Assembly: GCA_964360265.1 (NCBI GenBank)
Contig: CAYHUY010000001.1
Location: forward strand, 32,940 to 96,939
Source: GWA1-39-11 sp964360265
GTDB lineage: Bacteria > Patescibacteriota > Microgenomatia > Levybacterales > GWA1-39-11
Length of the DNA stretch: 64,000 bases
Direction of reading: 5' to 3'
Positions 33,747 through 43,404 of the stretch are shown here, in pieces. A program made the position numbers and the translations under genes. Each line of letters begins with the position of its first letter. Positions within the stretch are counted from its first letter, which is position 1. Below the pieces are notes generated by a model. That model was given only the letters and a program-made list of their open reading frames with translations, was not told where the DNA came from and made no database searches.

Positions 33747-35399
33747 TTAGGTGTTGAGTTTGGTGCCTGAAATTAGTTCGTCTACTTGCTTTAAAATTTT
33801 ATCTTTATCTCCAAATTTTTTTAGAACGGCAATTATGTAATATGCTTCCTTTATGTCAAACAGCCACGTGAGAAAGACATAGGTTGCAAATCCAATGAAC
33901 GAGGCAATTCCTGTCAAAATCAAAAGATTTATTGTTCTTGTCGTATCAAAAACTAACTGGTCTAAAAGCTTAATTGGAACATATACTGCCACCCCCATAA
34001 CAATTGTTGAAATAAAAATTTTAAGAAAACTTAAAATAATATCAAGTTTTGGTAAATCTATCTTTTTGTTTAACATAATTCCCATCATAACTACACCCAT
34101 TATTGAAGCGACTGAAAAAGAAAACGCAAGGTAATAAATCGGTAAGTTGTTCTGAAGTATCAGAACGTAGGAAAAGACTACATTAAAGGCGACCGTAATT
34201 AAAGTAATAATAAAAGGCGTTTTTGCGTCTTTAAAAGCATAGAAAGCCCGAGACAAAAGAGCAATTACTGCATTCGCTGTTATCGCTATCGAAAAATAAG
34301 CAAGCGTCAATCCTGTTTCAACTGTTGCTTCCCAATCAAAACGTGATGCTCCATAAAAAAGCCTGACCAATGGGATTCTTAAAACTATAAGTAGAGCGCT
34401 TATTGGAAGCGTTAGATATAAAATTTGGTTGAAAGAAGAAAGTAAAATTGACAGAAATTCTTTTTTGTTCTCCGACTTTAAAGACAAGGCAGGGAAAGAG
34501 GCTTGAGCTATAGACTGACCCAAAAGAAGGACTGGCGCCATGGCAAGAGTTTGCGCAAGATCAAATATTACAAGACTTCTGGCAGAAATAAATGATGCAA
34601 AAAATAAATTGGCGGTCGCTGACGTCTGAGAAATAACTAGAGTAAATGATCTTGGAATCATTAGTCTTACAAGTTTTTGTATTCCAGAAGAGTAACTAAA
34701 CACAAAGGAAAAGGAAAATCCGGTACGGATTAATAATGGTAATTGAATAATGAAAAATAAAGTAGAACCAATTAAAACTCCTATCGCGCCTCCCAATATG
34801 CCAAATCCAAAAAAGTAGGAAAAAACTATCAACCCTAAGATTATTCCAAAATTATAAAAAGCGGTCGCAAGCCCGGGAATTACAAAATGTTGTAAAGACT
34901 GCAAGATGGCAGTAAGTATCGTTCCGAGGATAAAAAATATCTGAGAGAGCTGAATAATAATCATCAAGTTTGCCATAAGTCTTAATTCGCTTTCCGAAAA
35001 TCCGGGTGCAACAAAACCTGAAAGTTGATAAGAAAAAACAATTATTAAAAGAGAGATAATAATATAAAAGACCAAGCTCATCAAGAGCAGAGTAGAAGTA
35101 AACTCGTTTGCTTCTTTTTTTTTGCCTTTTGCAATAAATTCTGTAAAGATTGGGATAAAAGATGAAGAAAGTGCACCGGCAATAACTACCTGAAAGACAA
35201 AATCGGGAACGCGGAATGCTGCAAAAAATACTCCAAGATCACTAGATGCCCCAAAAAGAGAAACTAATAATCTATATTTTAAGATTCCAAGTATCTGAGA
35301 CAGGATCGTTGTTAGAATTATGAAAGTTGCGGCAGTAAATATGTTCGTTTGTTTTGAAACAAACGCAGTTATCCCCTTTTTCACTATGCTTGCAACCAT
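33747..35399 (-). CDS. murJ: Lipid II flippase MurJ
   Basis: MOP-superfamily exporter with 13-14 helices that flips peptidoglycan precursors. 550 residues; conserved segments include GASSDLGVFFAAFRVPDF near the start, ALSSSFIPIF and GQSIAQASFPALS. It supports the presence of peptidoglycan, consistent with the FemAB-like and LCP genes further on. It is divergent from rpsT, with 34 bp between start codons. Confidence 0.94.
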   Translation of the reverse strand: MVASIVKKGITAFVSKQTNIFTAATFIILTTILSQILGILKYRLLVSLFGASSDLGVFFAAFRVPDFVFQVVIAGALSSSFIPIFTEFIAKGKKKEANEFTSTLLLMSLVFYIIISLLIIVFSYQLSGFVAPGFSESELRLMANLMIIIQLSQIFFILGTILTAILQSLQHFVIPGLATAFYNFGIILGLIVFSYFFGFGILGGAIGVLIGSTLFFIIQLPLLIRTGFSFSFVFSYSSGIQKLVRLMIPRSFTLVISQTSATANLFFASFISARSLVIFDLAQTLAMAPVLLLGQSIAQASFPALSLKSENKKEFLSILLSSFNQILYLTLPISALLIVLRIPLVRLFYGASRFDWEATVETGLTLAYFSIAITANAVIALLSRAFYAFKDAKTPFIITLITVAFNVVFSYVLILQNNLPIYYLAFSFSVASIMGVVMMGIMLNKKIDLPKLDIILSFLKIFISTIVMGVAVYVPIKLLDQLVFDTTRTINLLILTGIASFIGFATYVFLTWLFDIKEAYYIIAVLKKFGDKDKILKQVDELISGTKLNT

Positions 35400-35427
35400 T
35401 GTATTTATCAGTATACCATGCTAAAAT
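35399..35427 (+). promoter_or_regulatory. rpsT promoter
   Basis: TTGTAT (35399-35404), 17-bp spacer, TAAAAT (35422-35427), six bases before GTG; leaderless arrangement. It starts within the murJ start codon region. Confidence 0.6.
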
Positions 35428-35433
35428 TGCCAC

Positions 35434-35739
35434 GTGCCAGTAATAAAATCTGCAATTAAAAAATTAAGACGCGACAAGAAACGCGAAAAGGAAAACGATG
35501 TCTTTCGGAAAAGTTTTGATAGCGCTATTAGGCTTGCCAAGAAACAAAAAAGTCATAACTCTATAAACAAAGCTGTTTCCATAATTGACCGGGCTGTAAA
35601 GAGAAATATCATTCATAAAAATAAGGCCGCCCGAATTAAATCCTCTCTTTCAAAACTAGCCAAACCCGTAAGTAAAGCTCAAAAAACTATTGCCAAGACT
35701 AAAACATCCAAAGTCTCAAAAAAACCTCGAGGCAAATAG
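35434..35739 (+). CDS. rpsT: Ribosomal protein S20
   Basis: Small-subunit protein binding 16S rRNA. 101 basic, helical residues: IKSAIKKLRRDKKREKEN, NKAVSIIDRAVKRNIIHKNKAARIKSSLSKL, the classic S20 core, plus a Lys-rich tail (KTSKVSKKPRGK). GTG start fixed by the promoter spacing. Confidence 0.94.
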   Translation: MPVIKSAIKKLRRDKKREKENDVFRKSFDSAIRLAKKQKSHNSINKAVSIIDRAVKRNIIHKNKAARIKSSLSKLAKPVSKAQKTIAKTKTSKVSKKPRGK

Positions 35740-35764
35740 CAGCAAAGTTTGGTCGAATTTTCTT

Positions 35765-35793
35765 TTGACAAACCGCCGCAAAAAAACTAAACT
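35765..35793 (+). promoter_or_regulatory. Promoter of the pilN/pilO operon
   Basis: TTGACA (35765-35770), 17-bp spacer, TAAACT (35788-35793), exactly six bases before ATG. Confidence 0.7.
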
Positions 35794-35799
35794 TAATTT

Positions 35800-36348
35800 A
35801 TGCCTAATTCACAATTCGTGAATATTAATCTTATTGGTAAACCCAAACAGGCCTTCAGGGCAAGCTTTTTAAAATGGTCTGTGAATGTAGGGAGGATAAT
35901 AATAATTACAACAGAGCTCATTGCTCTGTCTGCATTACTGTATAGGTTTACAATCGATAGAAAAATAATTGATCTTCATGACCAAATCAAAAGAGCTGAG
36001 ATCTTCGTTAAAAATCAACAGGCCAAAGAAAACGATTATGTGAGCATTCAAAAAAGACTCGAAAATATCAAGAAGACGCAGATACAGACAGAAACTAAAA
36101 TTACGCTTATAAATGATATTTTAGCTTCCATATCTCAGGGAAGCTTCTCATCAACAAACCTTACGGTTAACCAGAACAATATAAATATAAACGGTTTTGC
36201 ATTCTCAATTTTTCAACTCAATAATTTTATTGAAAACTTAAAGGGAAATCCAAATATCGTATCCATTAGCCTTGATGATGTATCGAGCGTTAACGAGGGT
36301 ATTCAATTCAAACTGCGCATAGAACTTAAAGGAGATAAAAACTCATAG
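35800..36348 (+). CDS. pilN: PilN-like type IV pilus assembly protein
   Basis: Bitopic inner-membrane protein linking the pilus motor to PilO. 182 residues begin with INLIGKPKQAFRASF, the PilN-type cytoplasmic N-terminus that binds PilM (compare INLLP). One helix follows (28-48), then a coiled coil (55-100) and a ferredoxin-like periplasmic domain (SSTNLTVNQNNININGFAFS). It is directly followed by the PilO-like gene with no gap. PilM and the motor are not in this window. Confidence 0.83.
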   Translation: MPNSQFVNINLIGKPKQAFRASFLKWSVNVGRIIIITTELIALSALLYRFTIDRKIIDLHDQIKRAEIFVKNQQAKENDYVSIQKRLENIKKTQIQTETKITLINDILASISQGSFSSTNLTVNQNNININGFAFSIFQLNNFIENLKGNPNIVSISLDDVSSVNEGIQFKLRIELKGDKNS

Positions 36349-36957
36349 ATGAAACTAGACTATTTTAAAAAAGTGAAGACTAAAATTAAAACCTGGCTTG
36401 AATCTTTATCGGATGAGGATCAAAAAAAGCTCATCAGTTATATTTATATCTCCCTCACGTTGTTTACGGTTTCTTTCTTTGGTTTTTTTGCGATTACACC
36501 AACGCTTGCCACAATAACAAACTTAAATAAACAATATAAGGATAGCGCACTTGTACATGAAGCCCTCAAAAAAAAACTTACGAATCTTTCGCTCTTAGAT
36601 TTTCAATATAATCAGATTCAGCAAGATCTCGTGGCAGTATATTCCGCAATACCAAAAAGCGCAAAAATTGCCTATTTAACGCGGCAGCTTGAAGATATAG
36701 CGGTAGACAGTACCTTGTCTGTTTCCAAGTTAAGCTTTGGTAAAGTAGAAATTTATCCAAACAGCAAAAAGGATCCAATTTATTCTTTCACATTCACCAT
36801 CAACATTGCCGGGAACCAAAACAATGTAAATAATTTTTTAAGCAAGGTAATTAATTTTGATAGAATAGTCAATATTGAAAGAGTAATTACGGGTCAAGAT
36901 GAACAAGGTCAATATACCGCAATAATAACCGGGCGGGCATATTTCTCAAATAAATAA
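36349..36957 (+). CDS. pilO: PilO-like type IV pilus assembly protein
   Basis: 202 residues: a short cytoplasmic N-terminus, one helix (30-52, YIYISLTLFTVSFFGFFAI), a coiled coil, and a PilO-like fold with a central AIPKSAKIAYLTRQLEDIA and a C-terminal FTINIAGNQNNVNNFLSKV. Forms heterodimers with PilN in the pilus alignment complex. It starts on the base after the pilN stop. Confidence 0.82.
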   Translation: MKLDYFKKVKTKIKTWLESLSDEDQKKLISYIYISLTLFTVSFFGFFAITPTLATITNLNKQYKDSALVHEALKKKLTNLSLLDFQYNQIQQDLVAVYSAIPKSAKIAYLTRQLEDIAVDSTLSVSKLSFGKVEIYPNSKKDPIYSFTFTINIAGNQNNVNNFLSKVINFDRIVNIERVITGQDEQGQYTAIITGRAYFSNK

Positions 36958-36962
36958 TTAAA

Positions 36963-37244
36963 ATGATAAAAAGCTTACTATACCTTGCAATTTTTACAAC
37001 AGCAACTGTACTTTCTTGGATTATCTTATCTGTCTACCATAACTATACGACATCTACAATTACTCAAGGGACTAGCATTATAATTACGCCTATTGAGGCT
37101 GAATTTGATCAGGAAACTATACAAAAAATTAAATTAAAAAAAGCTATTAATGCCGACCTCTCAAACGTGCGGGTTATAATATCTCCAGCGCCAATTGAGA
37201 ATCAGAAATTGGAAGCCACACCTGCCGGGCAGGAGGACCTATGA
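36963..37244 (+). CDS. Single-pass membrane protein of the pilus operon
   Basis: 93 residues: one N-terminal helix (SLLYLAIFTTATVLSWIILS), then a short extracytoplasmic region with SIIITPIEAEFDQETIQKIK. It overlaps the next gene by ATGA. Position suggests a PilP-like or accessory pilus role; sequence alone does not identify it. The CCTGCC-G-GGCAGG palindrome (37221-37233) lies in frame at its 3' end. Confidence 0.6.
   Translation: MIKSLLYLAIFTTATVLSWIILSVYHNYTTSTITQGTSIIITPIEAEFDQETIQKIKLKKAINADLSNVRVIISPAPIENQKLEATPAGQEDL
37221..37233. repeat. Short palindrome at a gene 3' end
   Basis: CCTGCC-G-GGCAGG, in frame (ATPAGQ), the same arms as in lepA. Confidence 0.5.
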
Positions 37245-38596
37245 AAAAAGGGCTATGGAGCAAAAGGATCCCAACAATACTTGCGCTATCTCTCCTTTTC
37301 ATAAGTATTTGGGTAACGTCTTTTTTAATTCAAAGCGGAATAATCGTTGTTGGGCAAGCGACGCCTAACAAAACACCAAATAACGTAGCTATATCAAATA
37401 TAACCGATACGTCATTCACGGTTTCTTTTACAACAAATGAGGAAACGCTTGCCGGACTCGCTATTGATCCAAAAGATGGAACGTCAGATGTGGTATATGA
37501 TGATAGGAATAAAACAAATAATAACCTTACGGCTTTTTACTCTCACTTTATTACAGTGTCTAAGCTTCAACCTGCGACAACTTATAATTTTTCTATCCTG
37601 TCAGATGGGCAAACTTATTTAGACCAGAACAAGAAATATTCCGCTACTACTGCAGCAAAAATACCCAATACTCTGCCATCTCAAAACACAATCTCTGGAA
37701 AAATTCTACTACCTGATGGGAGCGCAGGAGAAGATAGTATTGTGGGGGCAACCATTGGAGGTGTTCAGAAACTTACGGCTGTAACTCGAAGTGACGGAAC
37801 TTATATTATTTCAACAAGCCCAATAAGAAACGATTTGCTTGACAACTTTGTTAGGATCGCACCCAATCAAGAAGTAGTATTAACTGTATTAAGACAGAAT
37901 ATGCGCTCATCTGTGAAAACGCTCTTCTCTGATGCGCAAGTTATCCCTGTAATTACCCTACAAGAACAATATGACTTTTCAGAAGTAGAACAAGATCAAG
38001 TTTCTACATTTTCTTCTCAGCTAAAGATTCCAGCACCACAGGTGGGAATAGGGGCACCAGCAATAAAAATTTTAAGTCCTAAGGAAGGAGATTCATTGAT
38101 TGACGCAAGGCCTCTTTTTCGCGGGACTGCTATTCCAAATCAAACTGTAAAGATTACTATAAAATCAAATCCAATTGTAGCGGAGGCTAAAGCAGATAGC
38201 AGTGGCGCATGGAGCTTCAGACCTACAACTGAACTCGGCACAGGCCCACATACAATTACGATCGAATCGGTTGACCGTTTTGGAATATTGAGGAGTGTCT
38301 CCCTAAAATTTGCCGTTTTTGCGTCAGGATCCCAAATTGCGCAATCAGCAACTCCATCTGCAACTCCTATCTTAACGAGTACTCCCACTCCTAACGTCTC
38401 TCTTATTCCTACCCCAACTGTTGCTATAATTCCATCCGCAACACCAACTTCTCCAGCTACTCCCACTCTTACTCCGTTACCAACAGTCGCGCCACAAATC
38501 ACTCCTGTTCCACCGGGGAACACCACATCTCTTGTTTTAACAACAATATCAGTGCTCTTAATCTTTGCCGGCTCGGCTTTGTTGTTTCTACTCTAG
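37241..38596 (+). CDS. Surface protein with FN3, carboxypeptidase-regulatory-like and Ig-like domains
   Basis: 451 residues. Signal/anchor helix (9-32), fibronectin III-like domain (about 45-135: NVAISNITDTSFTVSFTTNE, LQPATTYNFSILSDG), a carboxypeptidase-regulatory-like domain (150-215: SGKILLPDGSAGEDSIVGAT), and an Ig-like domain (270-360: IKILSPKEGDSLIDARPLFR, SSGAWSFRP). A Ser/Pro/Thr stretch and a C-terminal helix end the protein. It is co-translated with the 93-residue protein. It may be a pilus-associated or adhesion protein; this is inference from operon position. Confidence 0.78.
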   Translation: MKKGLWSKRIPTILALSLLFISIWVTSFLIQSGIIVVGQATPNKTPNNVAISNITDTSFTVSFTTNEETLAGLAIDPKDGTSDVVYDDRNKTNNNLTAFYSHFITVSKLQPATTYNFSILSDGQTYLDQNKKYSATTAAKIPNTLPSQNTISGKILLPDGSAGEDSIVGATIGGVQKLTAVTRSDGTYIISTSPIRNDLLDNFVRIAPNQEVVLTVLRQNMRSSVKTLFSDAQVIPVITLQEQYDFSEVEQDQVSTFSSQLKIPAPQVGIGAPAIKILSPKEGDSLIDARPLFRGTAIPNQTVKITIKSNPIVAEAKADSSGAWSFRPTTELGTGPHTITIESVDRFGILRSVSLKFAVFASGSQIAQSATPSATPILTSTPTPNVSLIPTPTVAIIPSATPTSPATPTLTPLPTVAPQITPVPPGNTTSLVLTTISVLLIFAGSALLFLL

Positions 38597-38622
38597 CAAT
38601 AATCTAAAATACCTTTATTATT

Positions 38623-39990
38623 ATGAACGTTGGTATAATTGGCGGAGGTTTTACAGGACTTGCGGCAGGACATTATCTTTCCAAGAAGGGTCACAAGGTT
38701 ACAATTTTTGAAAGAGACGAAACGTGCGGTGGACTTGCTATTGGATACCATGAGAAAAACTGGGATTGGACATTAGAACAACACTACCACCACTGGTTCA
38801 CAAATGATAAAAGCATTTTGGGATTAGCTTCTGAAATTAACCATAACGTAATTATTAAAAGACCTAAAACCTCCTCTTTTGTCAACGACAGCATTTATCA
38901 GCTTGACTCACCGCTATCTCTGTTAAGCTTTCCCAAGCTCAATATATTCAATAGAATTCGTATGGGTGTGTCCCTTGCATTTCTTCGTTACAATCCTATA
39001 TGGCGCCCGCTCGAAAAATATCACGCCGAATCTTATCTCAAGTTTTCAATGGGTAAACCCGCCTACGAAAAAATTTGGAAGCCTTTAATGAAAAATAAGC
39101 TTGGAAAATATGCCTCAGATGTTGCGCTTTCCTGGTTTTGGGCGCGCGTTTATAAACGCACAGAAAGTCTTGCCTATCCTGAGGGTGGATTCTTGAGTTT
39201 TGCCCAACATCTTCAAAACAAAATTCACGATCGGGGCGGCAAATTTTACTACAGCACAGAGGTCACTGAACTATCTTCGAATGGGAAACCAACAATAACA
39301 TTTTCGACATTCAAGCGAGGGGTGACGCGGAGCGGGGGGCCCCCGACGGGCACCCGCAGCGAATATGCTTTCGCGAGGACGTCAGGCGGGGGTGCACAGC
39401 GGCAGGACCCCGAGCAAAAAAAGTTCGATGCAGTTATCGTAACTTTACCTTCTTTTCTTTTTACAAAAATTGCACCAAAACTTCCTTCGTCATATAAAAA
39501 TAAATTTTCAAAACTAAAAGGTCTTGGCGCAATAAATATGGTCTTAAGACTTAAGAAGCAATTTCTAATAGATGGGACTTATTGGTTAAATATGTGTGAT
39601 GATAATTCGCCTATATTGGCAATTGTTGAACATACAAATTTTATGGATAAAAAATATTACAATAACGAACATCTTGTATATTTAGGAAACTACCTTTCTT
39701 CAGATGACCCCCGATTTGCAATGAGCGCCGAACAGCTACTTAAACTCTATGATCCATACCTCACAAAGATCAACCCAAATTATAAGTTATCAGTTTTAAG
39801 TTATAAGTTATTTAAGGCTCCCTTTGCCCAACCAATAATACCTACTAATTATTCTCTGCTATTACCGCCTTTTGAAACACCTCTTAAAAACGTTTACCTT
39901 GCAAACATTCAGCAAGTATACCCTTGGGATCGAGGAACAAATTATGCAGTCGAGCTAGGCAAGAAGGTTGCCAAATTAATTACATCATAA
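38623..39990 (+). CDS. FAD-dependent oxidoreductase (amine-oxidase/phytoene-desaturase-like) with in-frame repeat insertion
   Basis: Flavoprotein with the N-terminal dinucleotide-binding motif GIIGGGFTGLAAGHYLSKKGH and the acidic end of strand 2 (VTIFERDETCGG). 455 residues. The C-terminal FAD motif is NVYLANIQQVYPWDRGTNYAVELG. Residues about 231-264 (RGVTRSGGPPTGTRSE onward) are encoded by a GC-rich element and interrupt an otherwise normal fold before FDAVIVTLPSFLF. It leads a glycan gene run, so it may act on a sugar or polyprenoid; the substrate is not identifiable. Whether the enzyme is active with the insertion is unknown. Confidence 0.8.
   Translation: MNVGIIGGGFTGLAAGHYLSKKGHKVTIFERDETCGGLAIGYHEKNWDWTLEQHYHHWFTNDKSILGLASEINHNVIIKRPKTSSFVNDSIYQLDSPLSLLSFPKLNIFNRIRMGVSLAFLRYNPIWRPLEKYHAESYLKFSMGKPAYEKIWKPLMKNKLGKYASDVALSWFWARVYKRTESLAYPEGGFLSFAQHLQNKIHDRGGKFYYSTEVTELSSNGKPTITFSTFKRGVTRSGGPPTGTRSEYAFARTSGGGAQRQDPEQKKFDAVIVTLPSFLFTKIAPKLPSSYKNKFSKLKGLGAINMVLRLKKQFLIDGTYWLNMCDDNSPILAIVEHTNFMDKKYYNNEHLVYLGNYLSSDDPRFAMSAEQLLKLYDPYLTKINPNYKLSVLSYKLFKAPFAQPIIPTNYSLLLPPFETPLKNVYLANIQQVYPWDRGTNYAVELGKKVAKLITS
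39315..39414 (+). repeat. GC-rich in-frame inserted element, copy 1
   Basis: About 100 bp, far more GC-rich than its surroundings. Most of it matches 51212-51313: identical opening gcgaggggtgacgcggagcg, then a divergent centre, then a conserved end with ggcgggggtgcacag and ggcaggaccccga. It has inverted-repeat character (cccccgacg against cgtc-gg-cggggg). Both copies are read in the same frame. Confidence 0.85.
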
Positions 39991-39996
39991 TTCTCA

Positions 39997-41670
39997 ATGT
40001 TTAAGAAATACATAATTAAAAATTCAATAAAAATTAAAGATTTCGAATTAAAAATTAATTCTTTTAATATTTTTTTAGTAATTCTTATATTGCTCTTCAT
40101 TCTTTCTGTTTCTTATAACCTCTATTGGGGTTCTCCATACTACTTCCATCCTGATGAAAGGAATATTGCATCATCTGTTTCCCAACTTCATCTTTTCAAT
40201 AATTTTAACCCTCATTTTTTTGCATATGGGGCTTTCCCCATTTATTCAATTTATATCGTTGGTCTTATTGTAAGTTTTGTATCAAACCCTCTTGCCAAAA
40301 ATAGTTTCGATGTAAATTTTGAGCAAGCCATAATTATCAGCAGAATATTTTCGTCAGTATTTACAACATTCACAATATTTCTCATCTTTAAAATAGCAAG
40401 AAGCATCTACAATAAACTCACGGCTTCCATTGCTCTAATCTTGTCGATGACAAGCGTAGGATATCTCCAGTATTCACATTTTGGAACATTTGAAATGTGG
40501 CTTTCTTTTTTTTATTTATTTTTATTTTATTTACTTTATCTTTTTTTGAAAGAGAGAAAATTAAAATTTATTGTATTTGCAAGCATCGTTCTTGGTGTTG
40601 CAATATCAATAAAAATTTCATCAATTGTCTTGATAATGTCTCCGATAATAATAATTCTATATGCTTCCTATAAAAACGGGGAGCTATTAGAGATAATTAA
40701 CAGGAGCATCAAGTTGACATCTACAGTAATCTTTTTTTCTTCTCTTACTTATTTAATTCTTAACCCTTATTCCCTTATGGATAACGCTTCTTTTATTGGT
40801 GCCTTAACATACGAAAGTTCTGTTGCCTTAGGAACTCTTCCAGTTTTTTATACTGGATCTTTCTACGATACTAACCCGATTTTATTTCAATATGCCAAGA
40901 TTTTGCCCTTTTTGATTAATCCAGTTCTCACAATTTTGTCAGTACCGGCGATTTTTTTTAGTATTTTTGCTGCAATTAAGAAAAAAAATGTATATATGAT
41001 TTTGCTTATTACTGTCTTCGTAATCATTTTTGTTTCCCAGTCTATTCTATTTGTAAAATGGTCTAGATATATTGTTCCAAGTATTTCATTTTTATATATT
41101 TTTATTGCGGTGCTCTTGTCAAGATTAAAATTATTATTACCTGAAAAGGTATGGAGGACGACTCTGGTGATAGTTTTTCTTATAAGCTTTATTTTTTCTC
41201 TGTCTTTTGTTAAAACTGTCAGGCTCACGTCAGACGCAAGAGTATCGGCCGCAACCTACGCTAAAGAAAATATTGAGAGAAATTCTTTTGTTCTAAGCGA
41301 AGTTTATGATTTGGGAATAATACCATTTAACCAATATTTTAAAAGCATAACGCTATTTAATTTCTATGAACTGGATGGCAATCCCCAAAAATCTCAGGAG
41401 CTGCAAGAGCTTTTGGACGAAACAGATTATATAATTCTGCCAAGTCAGAGAGTTTTAAGGTCGAGAATTACAAACCCTGCCCTTTTCCCTAATGGAAACA
41501 AGTTCTACTCGAATCTGTCTTCTGGAACTTTAGGTTTTGAAAAAATCTACGAAACCCCATGCGATATATTTTGCAGAATAGTTTACCTCGGCAACCCTAT
41601 AATTATAGGTGAAGAAACAATTAATATTTTCGATAGACCAACAGTTTTTATATTTAAGCGATCACGATGA
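39997..41670 (+). CDS. GT39-like membrane glycosyltransferase
   Basis: 557 residues, about eleven helices. The first periplasmic loop has YYFHPDERNIASSVSQLH, the HPDE acidic motif typical of this CPR GT-C group. The C-terminal soluble domain (about 405-557) includes DETDYIILPSQRVLRS. It overlaps the next GT39 gene by ATGA; the two are about the same size and share the HPDE loop, so they may be an old duplication. Transfers a sugar from a polyprenyl-phosphate donor; acceptor unknown. Confidence 0.8.
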   Translation: MFKKYIIKNSIKIKDFELKINSFNIFLVILILLFILSVSYNLYWGSPYYFHPDERNIASSVSQLHLFNNFNPHFFAYGAFPIYSIYIVGLIVSFVSNPLAKNSFDVNFEQAIIISRIFSSVFTTFTIFLIFKIARSIYNKLTASIALILSMTSVGYLQYSHFGTFEMWLSFFYLFLFYLLYLFLKERKLKFIVFASIVLGVAISIKISSIVLIMSPIIIILYASYKNGELLEIINRSIKLTSTVIFFSSLTYLILNPYSLMDNASFIGALTYESSVALGTLPVFYTGSFYDTNPILFQYAKILPFLINPVLTILSVPAIFFSIFAAIKKKNVYMILLITVFVIIFVSQSILFVKWSRYIVPSISFLYIFIAVLLSRLKLLLPEKVWRTTLVIVFLISFIFSLSFVKTVRLTSDARVSAATYAKENIERNSFVLSEVYDLGIIPFNQYFKSITLFNFYELDGNPQKSQELQELLDETDYIILPSQRVLRSRITNPALFPNGNKFYSNLSSGTLGFEKIYETPCDIFCRIVYLGNPIIIGEETINIFDRPTVFIFKRSR

Positions 41671-43373
41671 ATCTCAAAGAAAAAGTTTTACTATTATTGA
41701 TTGTTGTTCTGGGACTTTGTTTTCGTATTTATGGGATTAATTTTGATCAGACCTGCTGCCAACATCCAGATGAACGAGCGATTGTTATGTTTACGCTACC
41801 CTTAGAGTTTCCGAAAGACTTCGAAGAATTTCTCTCCCCTCAAAGCCCCCTTAATCCTCGATTTTTCGCCTACGGAAACTTACCTTTATATCTTCTCAAA
41901 GGCGTATCAATAATAGTCGGAATGTATAACCCAACATTTTCTACCTACGGACAAATGAATCTAGTTGGAAGAAGTATCTCGGTATTAGCAGAACTCGCAA
42001 CAATGGTTATAATTTTTTTGCTCGCAAGAAACATTGCAAATTCCCGCGTAGGACTTTTGTCATCCTTCATGTACTCAATATCTGTTCTTCCAATTCAATA
42101 TTCACATTTTTTTACCTCTGACATTCTTTTGACACTTTTTACTACTCTAACTTTGTTTCTTGCAGTGAAATTCTACCAAAAACCAAGTGTCAAAACCGCA
42201 CTTTTTTTGGGAGTTTCATTTGGTTTGTCCTTAACCACAAAAATAAGTGCCATGCCGCTTATAGCTTCTATTTCTTTTGCAATTGCTGCCGACTTTCTAT
42301 TAATCTTTGTTCGAACTCCGCACAAACTAAAAGTTTGGCTACCCCATGTTCCAATATTTTTAAAACGGCTCATAACAGAAGGTGTAGTTATTGTTATTGC
42401 AACATTATTCACATTTATGATTACCCAGCCCTACGCGATAATTGATTTTTCTGAGTTTATAAAGCAGAATCTTCAACAATTTCAGATGACACATAATGCG
42501 TATGTATTTCCTTACACTCTACAGTATGTCGGAAAAACTCCATACATTTATGAGATGGGGAATCTTTTTTTCTGGGGGCTTGGACCAATTATTGCGGCTT
42601 TGTCAATATCCGGTCTTATTTTATTTGTTAGAAGAATTAAACACTCTCCACCCGATAAGCGTTCTAAGATGCTTATTGTTATTACTTTTTTTATTGTTTA
42701 TTTTGCTGTAGTAGGAAATTTTGCTGTTGGTTTCATGCGCTATTTATTGCCCGTGTATCCAATTTTAGCAATTTTCGCAGCAATGTCCTTGCACCAAATT
42801 TTTAAAACAATTGAAAGAACAAAGCTTCACTTTTTAAACCTGGTTTTGAAGCTTGCCGTTTTATTATTTATTTTCCTATGGCCTTTATCTTTTACCTCTA
42901 TTTACGCTCGCGCCAATACTAGAATTGAGGCAACGGAGTGGATAAACAAAAATATTCCAACAGGAAGTATTATTACAACAGAACACTGGGACGACAGGCT
43001 TCCTCTTAAGGATTCGGGGAATTATAATTTCATTGAATTGAATTTGTATGATCAACCTGACGATGAGGTAAAATGGAAAGCATTGTCTTCAAAAATAACG
43101 CAGGCTGAGTATTTAATACTTGCTTCAAACAGGCTTTATAAACCCCTTCAGAAACTGGGAGAGTGCGGAAAATATAAAGTGTGTTACCCAAAAACCAAAG
43201 ACTATTATGATAAATTATTCTCGGGAAAACTCGGGTTCATCAAAGTAGCAGAATTTTCTTCTTATCCTACCGTTCCATTCATAAACTTAAAAATAAATGA
43301 CGAAGTGGCGGATGAATCATTTAGTGTTTACGATCATCCAAAAGTAATAATTTTTAAGAGGGACAGATTGTAA
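41667..43373 (+). CDS. GT39-like membrane glycosyltransferase, paralogue
   Basis: 568 residues. Loop 1: CCQHPDERAIVMFTLPLEFP; helices throughout 5-440; a soluble C-terminal domain with TTEHWDDRLPLKDSGNYNFI and LILASNRLYKPLQKLGECG. Layout matches the preceding gene, with ATGA overlap. GT-C fold transferase for surface glycans; exact chemistry inferred. Confidence 0.8.
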   Translation: MNLKEKVLLLLIVVLGLCFRIYGINFDQTCCQHPDERAIVMFTLPLEFPKDFEEFLSPQSPLNPRFFAYGNLPLYLLKGVSIIVGMYNPTFSTYGQMNLVGRSISVLAELATMVIIFLLARNIANSRVGLLSSFMYSISVLPIQYSHFFTSDILLTLFTTLTLFLAVKFYQKPSVKTALFLGVSFGLSLTTKISAMPLIASISFAIAADFLLIFVRTPHKLKVWLPHVPIFLKRLITEGVVIVIATLFTFMITQPYAIIDFSEFIKQNLQQFQMTHNAYVFPYTLQYVGKTPYIYEMGNLFFWGLGPIIAALSISGLILFVRRIKHSPPDKRSKMLIVITFFIVYFAVVGNFAVGFMRYLLPVYPILAIFAAMSLHQIFKTIERTKLHFLNLVLKLAVLLFIFLWPLSFTSIYARANTRIEATEWINKNIPTGSIITTEHWDDRLPLKDSGNYNFIELNLYDQPDDEVKWKALSSKITQAEYLILASNRLYKPLQKLGECGKYKVCYPKTKDYYDKLFSGKLGFIKVAEFSSYPTVPFINLKINDEVADESFSVYDHPKVIIFKRDRL

Positions 43374-43404
43374 ATAAATCTCTCTTTCGTTAAGATATAA
43401 AATT

